A DNA stretch of 64,000 bases from Epiperipatus broadwayi (Eukaryota > Onychophora > Udeonychophora > Euonychophora > Peripatidae), in NCBI GenBank assembly GCA_028023455.1, contig JAQFVV010006628.1, forward strand, positions 186,001 to 250,000. The letters run 5' to 3'. Under the pieces are notes generated by a model, which searched no databases, was not told the DNA's origin, and saw only the letters and a list, made by a program, of their open reading frames with translations. Both the position numbers and the translations under genes were made by a program. Shown here piece by piece: positions 11,704 through 23,650 of this stretch (position 1 is its first letter; each line of letters begins with the position of its first letter).

Positions 11704-12360
11704 GAGTAGGCACTAGATTGGAATTTTGTGCACAATCTTTCCTGCATCCATTGATTATTTTGGTTTGCACTAAGTGGTGCTACTGTATGGAGAGTTTTGC
11801 TGCTGTGAAAAACAAAAACAGCCAGAGAGCAACAATTAAACCAGGATAAATATTTTAATGTATATTGATTTTTAAATAACAAATATTAAGTTTATAGAGC
11901 AGAAATATTTCATTCATTTCTAAAACTCTATAATAAATGAGCACATTATATTTGTAATGATAAAAAAATATTTTAATATTGAATAAATATAATGTCATGT
12001 GAAAATTATCAAGTCTACTTTAAATAATAATTGGCCTGCTCTCTAACTTGCATAAAAAATATTATTTAACATTACATATATGATGTGTTTATTTTTTTTA
12101 GTGTTTTAGAAATAAGTGAGATATCTCTGCTCTACAAACTTAATATCAGTTATTTAAAAATCAATTTACATTAAAATGTATGGTTTAAATTTGCTTTGTG
12201 GCTGTTATTGTACTAGATAATTCTAAATGAAAAGATCTCAAATACGGTAAGAAATGATTCATTTTCTTACTGCAAAAAGTTATAGAACATGTAGGCTAAA
12301 AGGCAGTTCAATTATTATTTAAAATAGACTTTGTAAATTTTACATGACATTATATTTATT

Positions 12361-12754
12361 CATATTAAAATATTATTTAACAGTATATATGTTTATTAAA
12401 CACTTTTCTTTGTCTTGCCCTGAGCACAGTTTAAGAAATTCAAAATCCCACAGGATTTGTCTTGCTAAATCAAATCACAAAAATTGGGAAATAAATATAT
12501 TGTGTTAGAAGTCAATCCATTGCAATTTTTAAGTGAAGAATTAATCAAGGAAAGCATTGCATCTAAACAAAGACTGAAACAAAAAGTTATAAAAATTTAT
12601 CTAGAGTTTTACCAACCAAAAATCCTGACATGACTAACCCATGTCAAGTAAACTAACCCTTTCCATTTTAAAAGATATTAAATGATTCACTCCGCCATAG
12701 TGGTTTCCCTCCTCCCACAATATAATAAAAGCCTTTCTCTAAAATTATTTACTT
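12361..12754. other. No feature seen
   Basis: Ordinary AT-rich sequence between repeat Z and fold-back Y2. Confidence 0.5.
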
Positions 12755-12908
12755 TATATATTTATAACTGAAATACAGGCTTATTATATACCTGTATCAA
12801 TATATGTAATATATAGGATATATGAGCACAGACTTTCACACGACCCACCACTCTCCACTCTATCCCATAACACTGATACACTTGAACACATATGTCGAAA
12901 AGATAATC

Positions 12909-12952
12909 ACCAATATACTGATTTCATGCTAAACCAGCAATCATCAGTTGGT
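12909..12952 (-). ncRNA. Hammerhead ribozyme core, left arm of Y2, minus strand
   Basis: Read on the minus strand: ACCAA, CTGATGA (12941-12947), stem II TGCT/AGCA with GGTTT loop, GAA, then a two-pair stem III (AU...AU with loop CAGU), cleavage base A, and TTGGT closing stem I on ACCAA. All conserved core bases (CUGANGA, GAA, UH) are present. Confidence 0.75.
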
Positions 12953-13228
12953 CCAGATTATCATCTCTACACATATATGCAATAAGTGCTCAGATATAAG
13001 TGCTCAGATATATATTAAGGTAGCCAATCTTCATACTTTAATGAAGAGACTTCAATTCACTCCACACTCTAACTCTTCAAACGTCCAGCCAATTGAAAAT
13101 CTGATGATGGATGTTTGAAGAGTTGGCGTGGGGAGTGAATTAAAGCCTGTCCATTAAAGTATGAAGGTTGGTTATCTTAATATATATGTGAGCACTTATT
13201 GCATATATGTGTAGAGATGATAATCTAT

Positions 13229-13272
13229 ACCAACTGATGATTGCTGGTTTAGCATGAAATACTTATATTGGT
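13229..13272 (+). ncRNA. Hammerhead ribozyme core, right arm of Y2, plus strand
   Basis: ACCAA (13229-13233), CTGATGA (13234-13240), stem II TGCT/AGCA with loop GGTTT, GAA (13256-13258), stem III ATA/TAT with loop CT, cleavage base A at 13267, and TTGGT (13268-13272) pairing with ACCAA. A further GATAA/TTATC pairing lies beyond an internal loop of stem I. Folded by hand. Confidence 0.78.
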
Positions 13273-13382
13273 GATTATTTATCTTTTCGACATATATGTG
13301 TTCAAGCATATCAGTGTTATGAGATAGAGTGGAGAGTGGTGGGTCATGTGAAAGTCTGTGCTCATATACCCTATATATTTAT

Positions 13383-13984
13383 GTTTTTTGTTGTTTTTTT
13401 CTAAAACTTTGGGTTGTTTTTGTTTTTTTAATATTTAAAATATAACATTAAACTTTCAGCAAATATATCACATTATTTGTAAGTAATTTTTTTTAATTTC
13501 AAAATACAGTGGTAAAAGTTGTTATATTTGTGTTTTTTTTTGTTAACTTTATATACATTTACAGTTAAAATTTGTTATATTTGTGGATTGATTTTTAAAA
13601 GATAATTAAAATATAAGGTTAAACTTACAGTTCACCATATTTTTTTTAGGATAAAAAAATAATAGATATCTAAAACGTTGTCACAACTCACCTTAAAAAA
13701 ATGTTTCAGGGTTCTTTTTTATATTTCTCCCTTTTTCCATAATGAATATATCTCTTCATCATTGAAAAGTTTTTTGTTTTTTCTAGATTTGAAGTTTGCA
13801 ATTACATGTGGAATATGATAGCGCAAAGTGCCATAGTACATCAGAAGGGGAAAGGATGGTTTTGACAATAAAAAAAAAAGGTACAACTCACACGTACCTG
13901 TTTTGTTCAGTATCATATCTTTTTTTTTCCTTTTTCCATAATGAATATATGTCTCCATTATTTTTTTCAGATTCGAACTTTCAT
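13383..13984. other. AT-rich sequence with two related T-rich blocks
   Basis: A block ending TTTTTCATAATGAATATAT occurs near 13733 and again near 13935. The short open frames here look like accidents of T-rich sequence. Confidence 0.5.
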
Positions 13985-14164
13985 ATTATACATGCTATGA
14001 TCTATTATTCTGATGATATATTATTTTAAGTTTGTGATATGTTTAAGATAAAGCCTCCATGGAATCTGCAGACAAATTTTATTGATTTTGTCCCCCATTT
14101 CTTGGAGGCATTATTTTAAATATATCACAAACTTAGAATAATATATGTCATAGCATAAATAATA
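13985..14164. repeat. Hairpin repeat, about 180 bp
   Basis: The left arm (CATGCTATGA...TAAGTTTGTGATAT...GCCTCCA) is mirrored by the right arm (GGAGGC...ATATCACAAACTTA...TCATAGCAT). The loop lies around 14062-14090. It looks like a small MITE, but no target duplication could be fixed. Confidence 0.6.
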
Positions 14165-15676
14165 CCAAAGTACCGATTTTTTTTGTTGGTCACTTAACAC
14201 ATCAGTTGGCAGATGTTTCAATAATTTCTAGCCAGCAATTATTACTTAGGTATGAGTAAATTGCTTATTACCCTTAGATGCTATAACTTATTTATCACTA
14301 GCTTTCATAAAAACTTTGAATTGATACAAGCTCGAATGGACTAAACATAGCACAACAAACTTAAAAACTAAACTATTTCGGTCTGAATATGTCTATGTAC
14401 TGCATAATTTCAAAAACAAATCAAGAAGAGAACGATATGCTTATTATTAAGCTTAATATCATTATTTACTTATCTATACTTAGAAAATTTAATACACAAT
14501 CAAGTAACCCTTTATGAAAATATTTTTAACAAAATAAGTAAAAACCTATTTATCACATTATCAAATGATGTACTTACTATTAAACTTAATATCATTATTG
14601 ACTTATCTATACTTAGAAAATTTAATATTCAATCAATTAACTCTTTATAAAAATATTTTTAAAGAAAAAAGTAAAAACATATTTATGGTATCAAAAAACA
14701 AAATTTACTTGCATATTTTAAATCAAATATTAAACTTAAGAAACAAAAAATCGTAATTTCTTCCTATATCTTTTTACAAAATGATATTTTTTTTTTTAAC
14801 AATTAAAATAAAATAATAAGAAATAAAAATATTACAATTTTTATTTGTTATATACATATATAAAATAAACGTCCACAATCTTTCAGTTATAGCTATATTT
14901 ATATCAACTTTCTATTTTTATAAGGCAAAATAATTTAATTTTTTTAATATCATTAAGTCATACTGGTATAAATATATAATTTTTATAAATACATTTCTGC
15001 TTCTGTTATTAAAATATACATTGAAATTTATTATATTTATATTTGAGAAAAATTGCATCTACAAAAATAATATAACATTAATAACAATGAAATACAAGTA
15101 AATACATGATTTGTAACAAATGAAACACATGTAGAATATTATAATCTTATTCCATAATTATGTTTAATACATATATGTGTGTGTGCATCTGTGTGCTCAC
15201 TAATTGCATGCTTGACATATATATATATCAGTAAATTGTATATAATTATGGCACTCTAATAAAATAAATTATACAGTTTCTATAAAATAAAAATAAAGCC
15301 AGTAATTATAATCGTAAAAGGTAGCTTCGCATTGGTTCTACCATATTTGGAGGATTAAACCAGATACTTAGTAGGCCAATCACATACATTTTCCATTACA
15401 TAAATTAGCTTCAACATGTAGACTCAATTTACGCATATATTATTATTACAATATTTTAATATTAAACAAATGCTGATATACAGATTGGTAATCAATTCCA
15501 TTATTTTACTTCTTTTATAAAATCATAATTCATACCTTAAAATCACAATTTAATTTCATGATAATTTAATCAGTAATATTACATCTGAAAGTAAACAATT
15601 TTATTACTGCTCTTCTTCAGAAATATTACCAAAATCACCTTTTCCTTTATTTTTGCTATAATATCTTATATAAATG
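14165..15676. other. AT-rich sequence with a diverged local duplication
   Basis: AAGCTTAATATCATTATTTACTT (near 14450) recurs in similar form near 14583, suggesting a local duplication of about 130 bp. No gene was seen. Confidence 0.45.
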
Positions 15677-15782
15677 CAATTTATCCAAATCACTTCGAAC
15701 ACTTTTTAGAAAAAATCTTACCTACACTTATGTACAATAAAGTTTTTGCTAAAAAGTGTTCGAAGTGATTTCGATAAATTGG
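15677..15782. repeat. Short hairpin MITE-like repeat, 106 bp
   Basis: The arms CAATTTATCCAAATCACTTC and GAAGTGATTTCGATAAATTG are near-perfect complements, and pairing continues through CGAACACTTTTTAG. The spacer is about 30 bp. Confidence 0.7.
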
Positions 15783-15833
15783 ATTTACTTCTTCTCTCTT
15801 TCTATTTCTCTTCCTCTTTCTATATATATATAA

Positions 15834-16030
15834 CAATAAAACTAATAAATATAATGATAATTAACTATTATATACAGTTTTTCAATCTGCAGAAGTACTT
15901 TGGTTAATTTCTTCTTCCTCCTCAACTGCCGTTAAATTAAAAAAAAAAAAAGGCATTAACCAATAGTACTTTTGCGGATTGAAAGACTTTATATAATAAT
16001 TAATTACCGTTGTGTTTATTATTTTTATTG
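15834..16030. repeat. Fold-back MITE-like repeat, about 197 bp
   Basis: The left arm CAATAAAACTAATAAATATA... TTTTTCAATCTGCAGAAGTAC pairs with the right arm GTACTTTTGCGGATTGAAAG... TATTTTTATTG over about 80 bp. A related single arm is at 23564-23650, beside PLE P3. Confidence 0.7.
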
Positions 16031-16110
16031 TTATTACAATAGTTTTTAATTAACGAACATTTATTTGTATTACATATATGTGTGTGTGCTCGCGCGAGTA
16101 CGTGTGTAAA

Positions 16111-16131
16111 CGTGTGTGTGTGTGTGTGTGT
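16111..16131. repeat. GT microsatellite
   Basis: An alternating GT run within a longer GT-rich tract from about 16078. Confidence 0.85.
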
Positions 16132-16134
16132 CAG

Positions 16135-17879
16135 TGTGCTAAAAGAGAGAGACAATATATATAAAATATATTCAGAAATATCTAGTAAAATTTATAACTT
16201 TATTATATATCAATAAAATTAGTTACTACATAAATAATGTAAAATAATCAGAATGCAATCTAGATTTCCCAGAAAATCTAGAGTTCTAAACCCCTGACAA
16301 CTATACTAACATAGCAATCGATTCAAATCTAATTACTTATAAGCAACATATTTATTTTAAAAGTATGAATATCGCAGTTTTAAATTATATTCACACTGGT
16401 CGTATAATATTAGAACATTTATTTATCATCACTCTTTAAAATAATAACATAGTTGATGAATCTGGACTGCAGATGAAACATGTAATATAAGAGTATAGTT
16501 TGTTTATTTTGTACAGTAAGTTTTACTCAAGATATAGTCAAAGACTTAAATTTCACTAAGGAATAATGGATATTTGATTTATAATAATAATAATATTCAG
16601 GTCGTCTACATGTTCAATCTTAGTATATGCACAGCGCGAATGCTGCTTTTCTCCTAATCTAAATAAATATCTAATTCACTTTTAATTAGTTAAAGTAACA
16701 GATAAACTATTGATATTTAAATTCATTTAATAAACCCTTTGGCACCAACATATATGCGGATATGCCCACACATTCAGCCGGATATATATATCAAGATAAT
16801 TAAAATTAGATACTTATATAAACTTGTTCGGTTGTGTGTATGTAATGTTTTGTTAGCTAACATTTATTCTTTAGAAACTAAAATAAATTATTCAAAGACT
16901 AACCACTTCAAGTTAAAAAAAGAAAAGCATTTGAAATGTTATCAGTTACTTGGCAATGATTCAATGACAAAAAAAAATATCTTTTTTTAACCTTGAAGAA
17001 GTCTAGCACTATATCAACATTAAATTAAAAAAGTTATGTTTGTGTGTGTGTGTGTGATTGTAAATAATAATACACCTGTATTTTAATATCATATATATAA
17101 AATCAAAGTATAAAATAAAGCTATTAAGCAGCCTAGTGCAAAAAAAACCCTCATTAACAGTAATGAATGGACAAATAATAAAGAGAAAACATTACCCAGC
17201 ATGCTAATAGCAGAATGGTAAAAGGGTTTAAGTAGTTTTCCACCTTCGACTTATTTTCTAGTTAAAAATGGCTATATACCAATTTACTAAATCTCTAGTG
17301 GAAAGTTGGCTGCAAAAATGTTTGTTTTTAAAGAAAATAAACTCTTTGATTTCTGCTAAAGACATTAAAAAACGAAATGAAGCAAATTACTACTGACCAT
17401 GCCATAACGTAAACAAATATAAATAAGATCATACATCGCCATTGCGATGAGTTAGGTAGTTTTTATCTCTCAGTTTAAAACTAAAGAATTCTATCCTCCA
17501 TAGATGCTAGTTTAGTTCTTAGCAGAGATATCAGTTGAATTTGCTCCAAGATAGGATCAATGTGTGAATAAATATTGAATGCTAATTCTCTTTTACAATT
17601 AATCACGATCAACAAAAATTAATTATAGACATCATATCTGGATGCTGTAAAATTATCAATCAAATTAATAGTCAATAACAGAAGAGAGTTCTAAAAATTG
17701 TAGAGTTATGGGCCTAAGTTAACATTCAATAATTATCTTTTATTTCGCTATCTAAAACTTTAGATCAATTTTAAGTCAAAGAATGCAGCATGAACAGGAA
17801 GAAAAACTAATATTAAATGGAACATTATTCGATTTTGTGAAGTTAGAAAAGAATTCAAAGGAAAGAATTGATTTTAAAA
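16135..17879. other. AT-rich sequence, nothing supported
   Basis: Contains a short TG run near 17039-17056 and no recognisable gene. The open frame at 16739-16990 has low-complexity composition. Confidence 0.45.
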
Positions 17880-17904
17880 ATGAATATTTATTTTTCTATA
17901 AAGT

Positions 17905-20410
17905 GTGGAAGCCTAAATGAAGTGGGATTCATTATAAATAAAAATGGATAAACAATATTGTGGAAAGTGCTAATATATCATATACAATAACAAGATTAAT
18001 TACAATTTAATGGAAGATGTCAAATGTAGACAATTCAAGTTATGCCCCAACAAGTTCCCATTCTGAAGAAAAAGAAAAGAATATTTATATAAATGTAAAG
18101 AAAGTTGTAAACTTTTGAATAACAAACCATTTGATTATTTATTTATATGCTATTGAAAATGTACTAGATAATTAGAAACATATAGTAATGACATAAATAT
18201 TCACTAAAGATGAAAAAGATATTATAAATTACACCCCTATCAATTTTATAGTCATTTTCTATCAATTTTATACAAGATATTTAATTAAGATCATTACAAC
18301 TTGTCTAAATCTTATTCAAACTAACCAAAAATAAACACTTAGAAATAAAAATGGCCATACAACATAATAGATCACATCCACTTACTAAAAAAATGATAGA
18401 AAGGATCAACCAATATAAATTGCTATTTTGTTGTTAGATTTGCAGTTAAAAGATAGTTAATTCATAGGCATGTCATAGACACTAAAGCTTTGAAATATCA
18501 AAACACAGAATCAGAATACTTTCAAATTCTGAAGAATACTCATCAAAATGTGACAGCAGGCACAATGGTGGTACAAAGAAGATTAATAAAGAGTACAACA
18601 AGTGGATTCTAAATCTTCAAAATCTTTTACAGCAATTTTATGAAAAAAAAAATTAAAAATTATTTCATTTTTTCTTCCATTTAACTTTTTTTTAAACATT
18701 TTTACAGTTTCAATCTCCTGTTCAACAATTGCTTTCATTTCGGTTCCTTCCATTTAGTTTATATTTTTTTCATAGATTAAAATTGAAAACTAAGGAAATG
18801 AAAAATAATTGAATTTATTCAAAATTATCTAAATTTTGTAAAGTATTTAGTTGCAAGTTTTGCAAATAATTTTTCAGAGCTTCAGAAAATATTAATCAAG
18901 CGATTACATGAAAATAAGACTACAAATAAATAATGTTAGAGAAAGCAATGTTCAGTTGCTTTTAAAACAATTGCAACTCTTTTCATATAGTAATGCCATT
19001 CAGTGCAAATCATAAGAATCAATGAATTCTAGAAGGTTTATTCATTAGAATCCCTATCTAATGCCTACTCATCCAACATCCTTGACTAATTTCAAAGTTG
19101 TGGTTTTCATGAAAGAGGAGCTTTGGATATGAGAACAATACAATTACATCTTTTTGGATATAATGCAACTCTCCAGTAACCCCCCTTTATCTTTTTAGCT
19201 ACATATAATGCTATGATCTCACAATGAAAACATAATAATGTTTATAATACAAACTATTTTGCCTGTGTAGTCATACAGATCTGAACACAGTTCATTATTT
19301 TTACATTTTGGTGTCTTCGGTTATTTAATAACCATATTCACCAACATTATTTGACCAGGATTAGTATTAAACCAATAAAACATCACAGGATCTCCATTTC
19401 TTATGCTTACACAGTCTGTTAAAACAGTAGCAACTCTTTTTCCATACAATAGTTTCAACCAGTGCAAGTCATTGTATCAATGGATGTTAGAAGATTTGTA
19501 CATCAAAATCCTTATCTAGTGCCTACTCATCCCATATCCCAGACTAGTTTCGAGCTTGTGGCACTCATCAATGAGAATTGACTAGGCCCAAAAATTTAGG
19601 TGTAGTGCTCTCAGATCCAAAGCTCCTCGGTGACGCTGGTCATAAGCTAGAAACTAATCTGGAAATATTGGATGAATAGATACTAGGTAGGGATTTTGAT
19701 ACACACACCTTCCAGAATTCACTGATTATTATGGCTTGCATTATATGGCACTACTTTTATGGAGACAGTTGCTATTGTTCTAACATATCATGTGATGTTT
19801 TAGTTGCTTTTTAAAAAAAGAAAACATAAACATTTGTAGTCAAAAAATTAGAAATTAACAATTACAAATACTTATGTCAGATTATTAATCCTAATGTAAA
19901 TATAACAGATAAAATTAATCATAAAATTGAATTAGAATCAAAAGATTTTGATAAAATAATTTAATATTAAAATAATTATGTCTACACAAAAAAAGTTTTT
20001 AATAAACATATTTTGTCGGTATTTATATATGGATCAAAGACATGGATGCTGAATAGAAAATAAATACAAATAAATATCTGTTAGAACTAACAAAAAGGTG
20101 GAAAGTAAAATATAGGGTGAATCAAACAAACAGTATCATTTAGATAACTGAAAAAATTAAAAAACTAAAATAAAATTAGGTTGGATGAATTTCTAAGTCA
20201 CAGAAATAGATGAACAATTGAAATTTTAGCAGAATTTCAAGAGACTGTAAAAGGCACAGAAAGAGCATATGCCTGAGGTAGATGTTATATAAGAGTTTGA
20301 TAGAGAAATGTGAATAAAAGAATCTATTGATCAGTAATTGGACTAACCACAGAGAGATTTCCATTCTGCTGCAATAATGGTTGAAAAGGGTGATAACTAG
20401 ATAATTATAA
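17905..20410 (+). pseudogene. RTE-clade retrotransposon, plus strand, heavily decayed and split by X
   Basis: Pieces of an RTE protein in the right order on the plus strand. Endonuclease: VGFIINKNG near 17925, followed by a block like NGRCQM...QVMPQQVP. Reverse transcriptase near 18215-18640: IDHIHLLKK, then FAVKR...TKALKYQNTESEYFQILKNT. After the X insertion, near 19855, NNYKYLCQIINPNVNITDKI, then VFNKHILSVFIYGSKTWMLN. These correspond to motifs of the minus-strand RTE at 3965-6960. Stops and small indels are everywhere. The element was already in place when X (18968-19801) inserted. Confidence 0.75.
18968..19801. mobile_element. Retrozyme-like repeat X, copy 2, tandem plus inverted, about 14-bp TSD
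   Basis: Bounded by AGTTGCTTTTAAAA (18954-18967) and AGTTGCTTTTTAAAA (19802-19816). The start of the first unit (GCAACTCTTTTCATATAG, 18973) recurs at 19430, giving a direct period of about 457 bp, and from about 19590 the sequence runs inverted. This is the same design as the array at 62104-63503, in an older copy. Hammerhead cores are mostly ruined. The best is minus-strand near 19528-19575 (TTGATGA, GCCACAAGC, GAAAC, GTC), and the plus-strand one at 19617-19675 has lost the CTGATGA box. Confidence 0.8.
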
Positions 20411-20562
20411 GCTTGCTATCTAAAAAAAATCTTATGCCAGATTATAATTGGAAAAAAAGTTTTCATTCTTTATCCATCAAGATACATTAAGTTGGAATAA
20501 ATTATCTCTACACCAAAAAACCTGTCATAAATGATGTAGTCATAAATGTATTTAAAATGCTT

Positions 20563-20643
20563 TAGGATATATGAGCACAGACTTCCACACAACCCACCAT
20601 TCTCCATCTCATAACACTGATACACTTGAACACATATATGTTG
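20563..20643. repeat. Truncated fragment of fold-back repeat Y
   Basis: AGGATATATGAGCACAGACTT through CACTTGAACACATATATG matches the outer left arm of Y2 (12810-12893). The rest of the element is missing. Confidence 0.75.
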
Positions 20644-21589
20644 TAACGGTTTAAGAAGACAGATTCCTCAAGGATCCTTTTATAAAATGTGAATCTTCTT
20701 TGTTAACTTTTCATTCTTCACTGACTCTTGCGATATATTTTCCGTAATTCTCACATTATTAACAATATGGCTTTTTTCACCTTTTTTTCTTTATTAATGT
20801 AATTTCCCTGTTCTTTTCAATATTCTTAACTTTCTTAGAATTTCCTCCTCCTAAATCAGAAAACACTTTTTTTCACTTTTATTATTGACCTTTTATATAA
20901 TTTACACTAGTGCATAATTTATATATTGTGTATGAGTAAATCTTGTCAATTTTTATACACCCAAAAAAAATAAATTGCCAACCTCAGGGATAAAAAAATT
21001 TAGAAACAATCCACCAAAAATTACAGCTCACATCATGTGAACCTAAAGCAATTCTCTCCATTTTACATCTGAAACAAGAATATAAGCATACCCAAAAAAT
21101 TATTGGATGACTACATTTCCATGAAAAAAAAAATTTAAATATTCCTAGCCCAACTACGCATTGGTCCAAAAGATATATATATGGGCCCTGAATTATAAAA
21201 CAAACAGATGTGTCCTCTCTTTCACTACTAAAGATGCACAACTTATTGCTGGTGGAAATATGCTGCATCACATCTTTTATTTTAAAAATAGATTTTAATC
21301 CTTCCAAGCTCCTAATATATCTATTTACTTGTTTGGTCAAAGTGATGCCAATGGTGACACAAATATTAAATTGGAATCAAATTAAACTCTATGCCAGACA
21401 GTTCACATTCAGGTTTACATGCAATCTCTAAATTTGTGCTCAGTCATCTACTCATTTTAACATTTACATTATTCCCAATCTTTTAAATCATCCCTCTACA
21501 CATGTTCTCAAAATAGATCAACTGTACCCAATTTCACTGGTATAATTTTTTAAATGAAAGCATTACATCTGTCCTGAATAATTTATGAC
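20644..21589. other. Unassigned sequence upstream of LINE-A copy 1
   Basis: A 118-codon minus-strand frame (20984-21340) and diverged plus-strand pieces such as IPKKLLDDYIS may be remains of the LINE-A 5' region. I cannot assign them. Confidence 0.3.
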
Positions 21590-23250
21590 TAATCTCCATG
21601 ACATCATTAATGATTAAAATTAAAGAAAGCCTAATTAAAAATAAAAGACAACTGATCCTGCTCCCCAACATATTAGCTTACTAATCTGCTAAAAAAGGGG
21701 CATCCACTACTGTAGCAGTGATCCTCTTCAGAGTACTTTTTGATCAAACTAGCACCTTTGACTCAGTTACAACAGATAAGCTCCTGCAACTACTCAAATA
21801 ATACAAGATCCCTACACCAATCCTATACGTTTTTAACAAAACTCTATTATAGAAAGATTCACATAATGCTAAATGGTAAAAGAACACCTAGTTTCACTAT
21901 TTATAATTCAATACCTCAAGGTTCTCCTTTAAGTGCCTTGCTCTTTATTACACATATTAATTCTCTTCTTGTTCAAATTGAAAAGTCTTCCTGGTATCTA
22001 TATACAATCCATAAATCAACATATCAACCATATCTCTTACATGGATGACTTTGTAATCATTCTTCCATCCAAACAATACATACCACAACTAACTTCTCTA
22101 CTTGAACAATATACTAAAAATTACTCCTTAAGCTTCAATATGTCAAAATCATCAGCCTGGAACATTCTGTCTGGGAAAACATCACATCCTCTTTCACAGC
22201 ATTTCCTCATAAATTATCCAATATATCTTTCAGTCAATGAAATAAAAAATTCTATCTAGAATATGCTCTTAACTTCAATAGAAGGCACTTTTAATTCACT
22301 CTCCTGGGCTTATCTTCATTCCATGCCAAAATCTCACTTATTAATATGCTCATCTTCCCAAAATTATCTTCTATTCCCTATTATTAAATTCACTAAAGTA
22401 TTTATTAATAAAAAGAAATTTGCTAAACACTAAACTTATCTGGGATATGAGAACTGTTACTATTAATATAAGATCCATGCAAAATCGTCAATGATCAATG
22501 GGCTATCTTTATATTGTATTCCTATTTTCCATCTACAAAGGGCAATAAATAAAATCACAAGAATCCTTGACTTTTTCCCTTATATTCAAAATTTCATACC
22601 TGTCAACCTAACCGACACTCCACCACCAGCTTGCTCAAAACAATTATTCCTTTCACCCCCCCGATAAAACAATCTTTAAGGAAAAAATTCACTATTAAGA
22701 TGCATACAAATTACTAAATCAAAATCAGAATGTTACTATTAAAAAACCCACACTAAATTTCACAAATAAATATATTACTCAAAAATTTAAACATTCGTAT
22801 CTTGAATCTAAATAACTGGACTTCATAATTGAAATAAACCTGAATGCACTGCCCACAAATAGCTTTTTAGCCAAAAGATTCATCAATGCTAACATAGATG
22901 CCTATTGCCAGTTGTGCCATAAGAATGAAGAAACATCAGCACATACTACATGACTGCAGTGCCCTATAGACATATCACACACTGATTAGCACAATTACGT
23001 GTAATCACTCTTCTTCCCTTTCAGCCTTCATGAATAGCATGAACAGAGGGCTCTTCCCTAATATCAAAATATCCACCTTTATAGTTTCTGAGGTGCCATA
23101 TTTGCTTTAATCCTATATATATAGTAAACTTTGCTAATCTTTTTATTGCGAATTGAGTAAAATTAAAATCAGACTTTAGCACTTGCAGACATATTCACAG
23201 TGACCTGGAATTTGATAACATTGCCTGCAACGCTGTAGATAACTCCTTTT
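21590..23250 (+). pseudogene. Non-LTR retrotransposon LINE-A, copy 1, degraded
   Basis: Plus-strand reverse transcriptase fragments: KKGASTTVAVILFRVL near 21690, the template-binding block IPQGSPLSALLFITHINSLL (21740-22048), and the catalytic YMDDFVIILPSK (21933-22259, next frame). Further on, INLNALPTNSFLAKRF and a C-terminal CQLCHKNEETSAH zinc-knuckle-like block near 22840-22950. It aligns block for block with LINE-A copy 2 at 59402-61308. Several frameshifts. The CCHC-type C-terminus and YMDD place it among non-LTR elements, but the clade is not certain. Confidence 0.8.
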
Positions 23251-23563
23251 ATAATAGAGATATATTTATGTGACAATGTTGTAATGATGTCCGAATGAAT
23301 TTTAAGTGTTTCTTTATTGATGAATTATGTATAAACAAAAATGTTTTTCTCATTGTTTCATGTAAAGGAATCTAATTGTAACTAATATGCCAATAAATTT
23401 CTTTTAAAAGTAAATATATATACTTATATAAATTTTCTTTAAATCATAAATATAAAAATAGATTATTCTTTTTATTAAAAAAAATTACTAAAAATAGATA
23501 TAACAGCAAAAATAGAATTTTTTGTTTATAAAATAAAATAAATTTAATCATTCATATATATAT

Positions 23564-23650
23564 AACAATAAAAATAACAAATATAATGGTAATTAACTAT
23601 TACTTTCGGTTAATTCCTTAACCCTCCTTGACTGTGGTTAAATAATTTTA
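23564..23650. repeat. Single arm of the 15834-16030 fold-back family
   Basis: CAATAAAAATAACAAATATA and TGGTAATTAACTATTAC match the left arm of the repeat at 15834. Confidence 0.55.

Larger units (their letters stand above)
11332..11808. mobile_element. Retrozyme-like repeat X, copy 1, with 14-bp target duplication
   Basis: Inserted in repeat Z. It is bounded by a perfect 14-bp duplication AAAACAAAAACAGC at 11318-11331 and 11809-11822. It starts with ACATGATCACCATTC and ends with GGAGAGTTTTGCTGCTGTGA, both part of the X family junction region. Inside is a short minus-strand half (to about 11490) followed by two plus-strand partial units 135 bp apart, each carrying a hammerhead motif. This copy is shorter and older than the array at 62104-63503. 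The exact TSD shows that X is mobile and not a satellite. Confidence 0.85.
11165..12360. repeat. Repeat family Z: tandem (~322 bp) plus inverted copies, split by X
   Basis: The block AATGTCATGTGA recurs at about 11178 and 11991. After removing the X insertion and its duplicated target the period is about 322 bp. From about 12099 the same sequence runs in the opposite orientation: the arm at 11830-11930 is the reverse complement of 12099-12210. A second copy of the family lies at 28640-29130. The direct-plus-inverted layout resembles ribozyme repeat X, but I found no hammerhead core in Z. Confidence 0.6.
12766..13371. mobile_element. Fold-back ribozyme repeat Y2, 606 bp, with 11-bp target duplication
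   Basis: Flanked by perfect 11-bp duplications TATATATTTAT at 12755-12765 and 13372-13382. A head segment (ACTGAAATACAGGCTTATTA, 12766-12830) precedes a long palindrome whose outer arms read ATATGAGCACAGACTTTCAC and its complement. The centre is near 13095. Each arm holds a hammerhead core, one on each strand, so a transcript from either strand would contain one ribozyme and the complement of the other. It is related to Y1 (1505) and Y3 (24025). Confidence 0.85.

Noticed and set aside
13098-13110. CTGATGATGGATG at the centre of Y2 as a hammerhead box
   Set aside because: No GAAA or closing stems follow. It lies in the loop region of the palindrome.
14006-14012. CTGATGA as another hammerhead box
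   Set aside because: No GAAA or pairing partners at suitable distance. Chance match within a hairpin repeat.
13719-14029. Overlapping 77-79-codon frames on both strands
   Set aside because: Low-complexity T/A-rich DNA with a duplicated block. Both strands are open for the same compositional reason.
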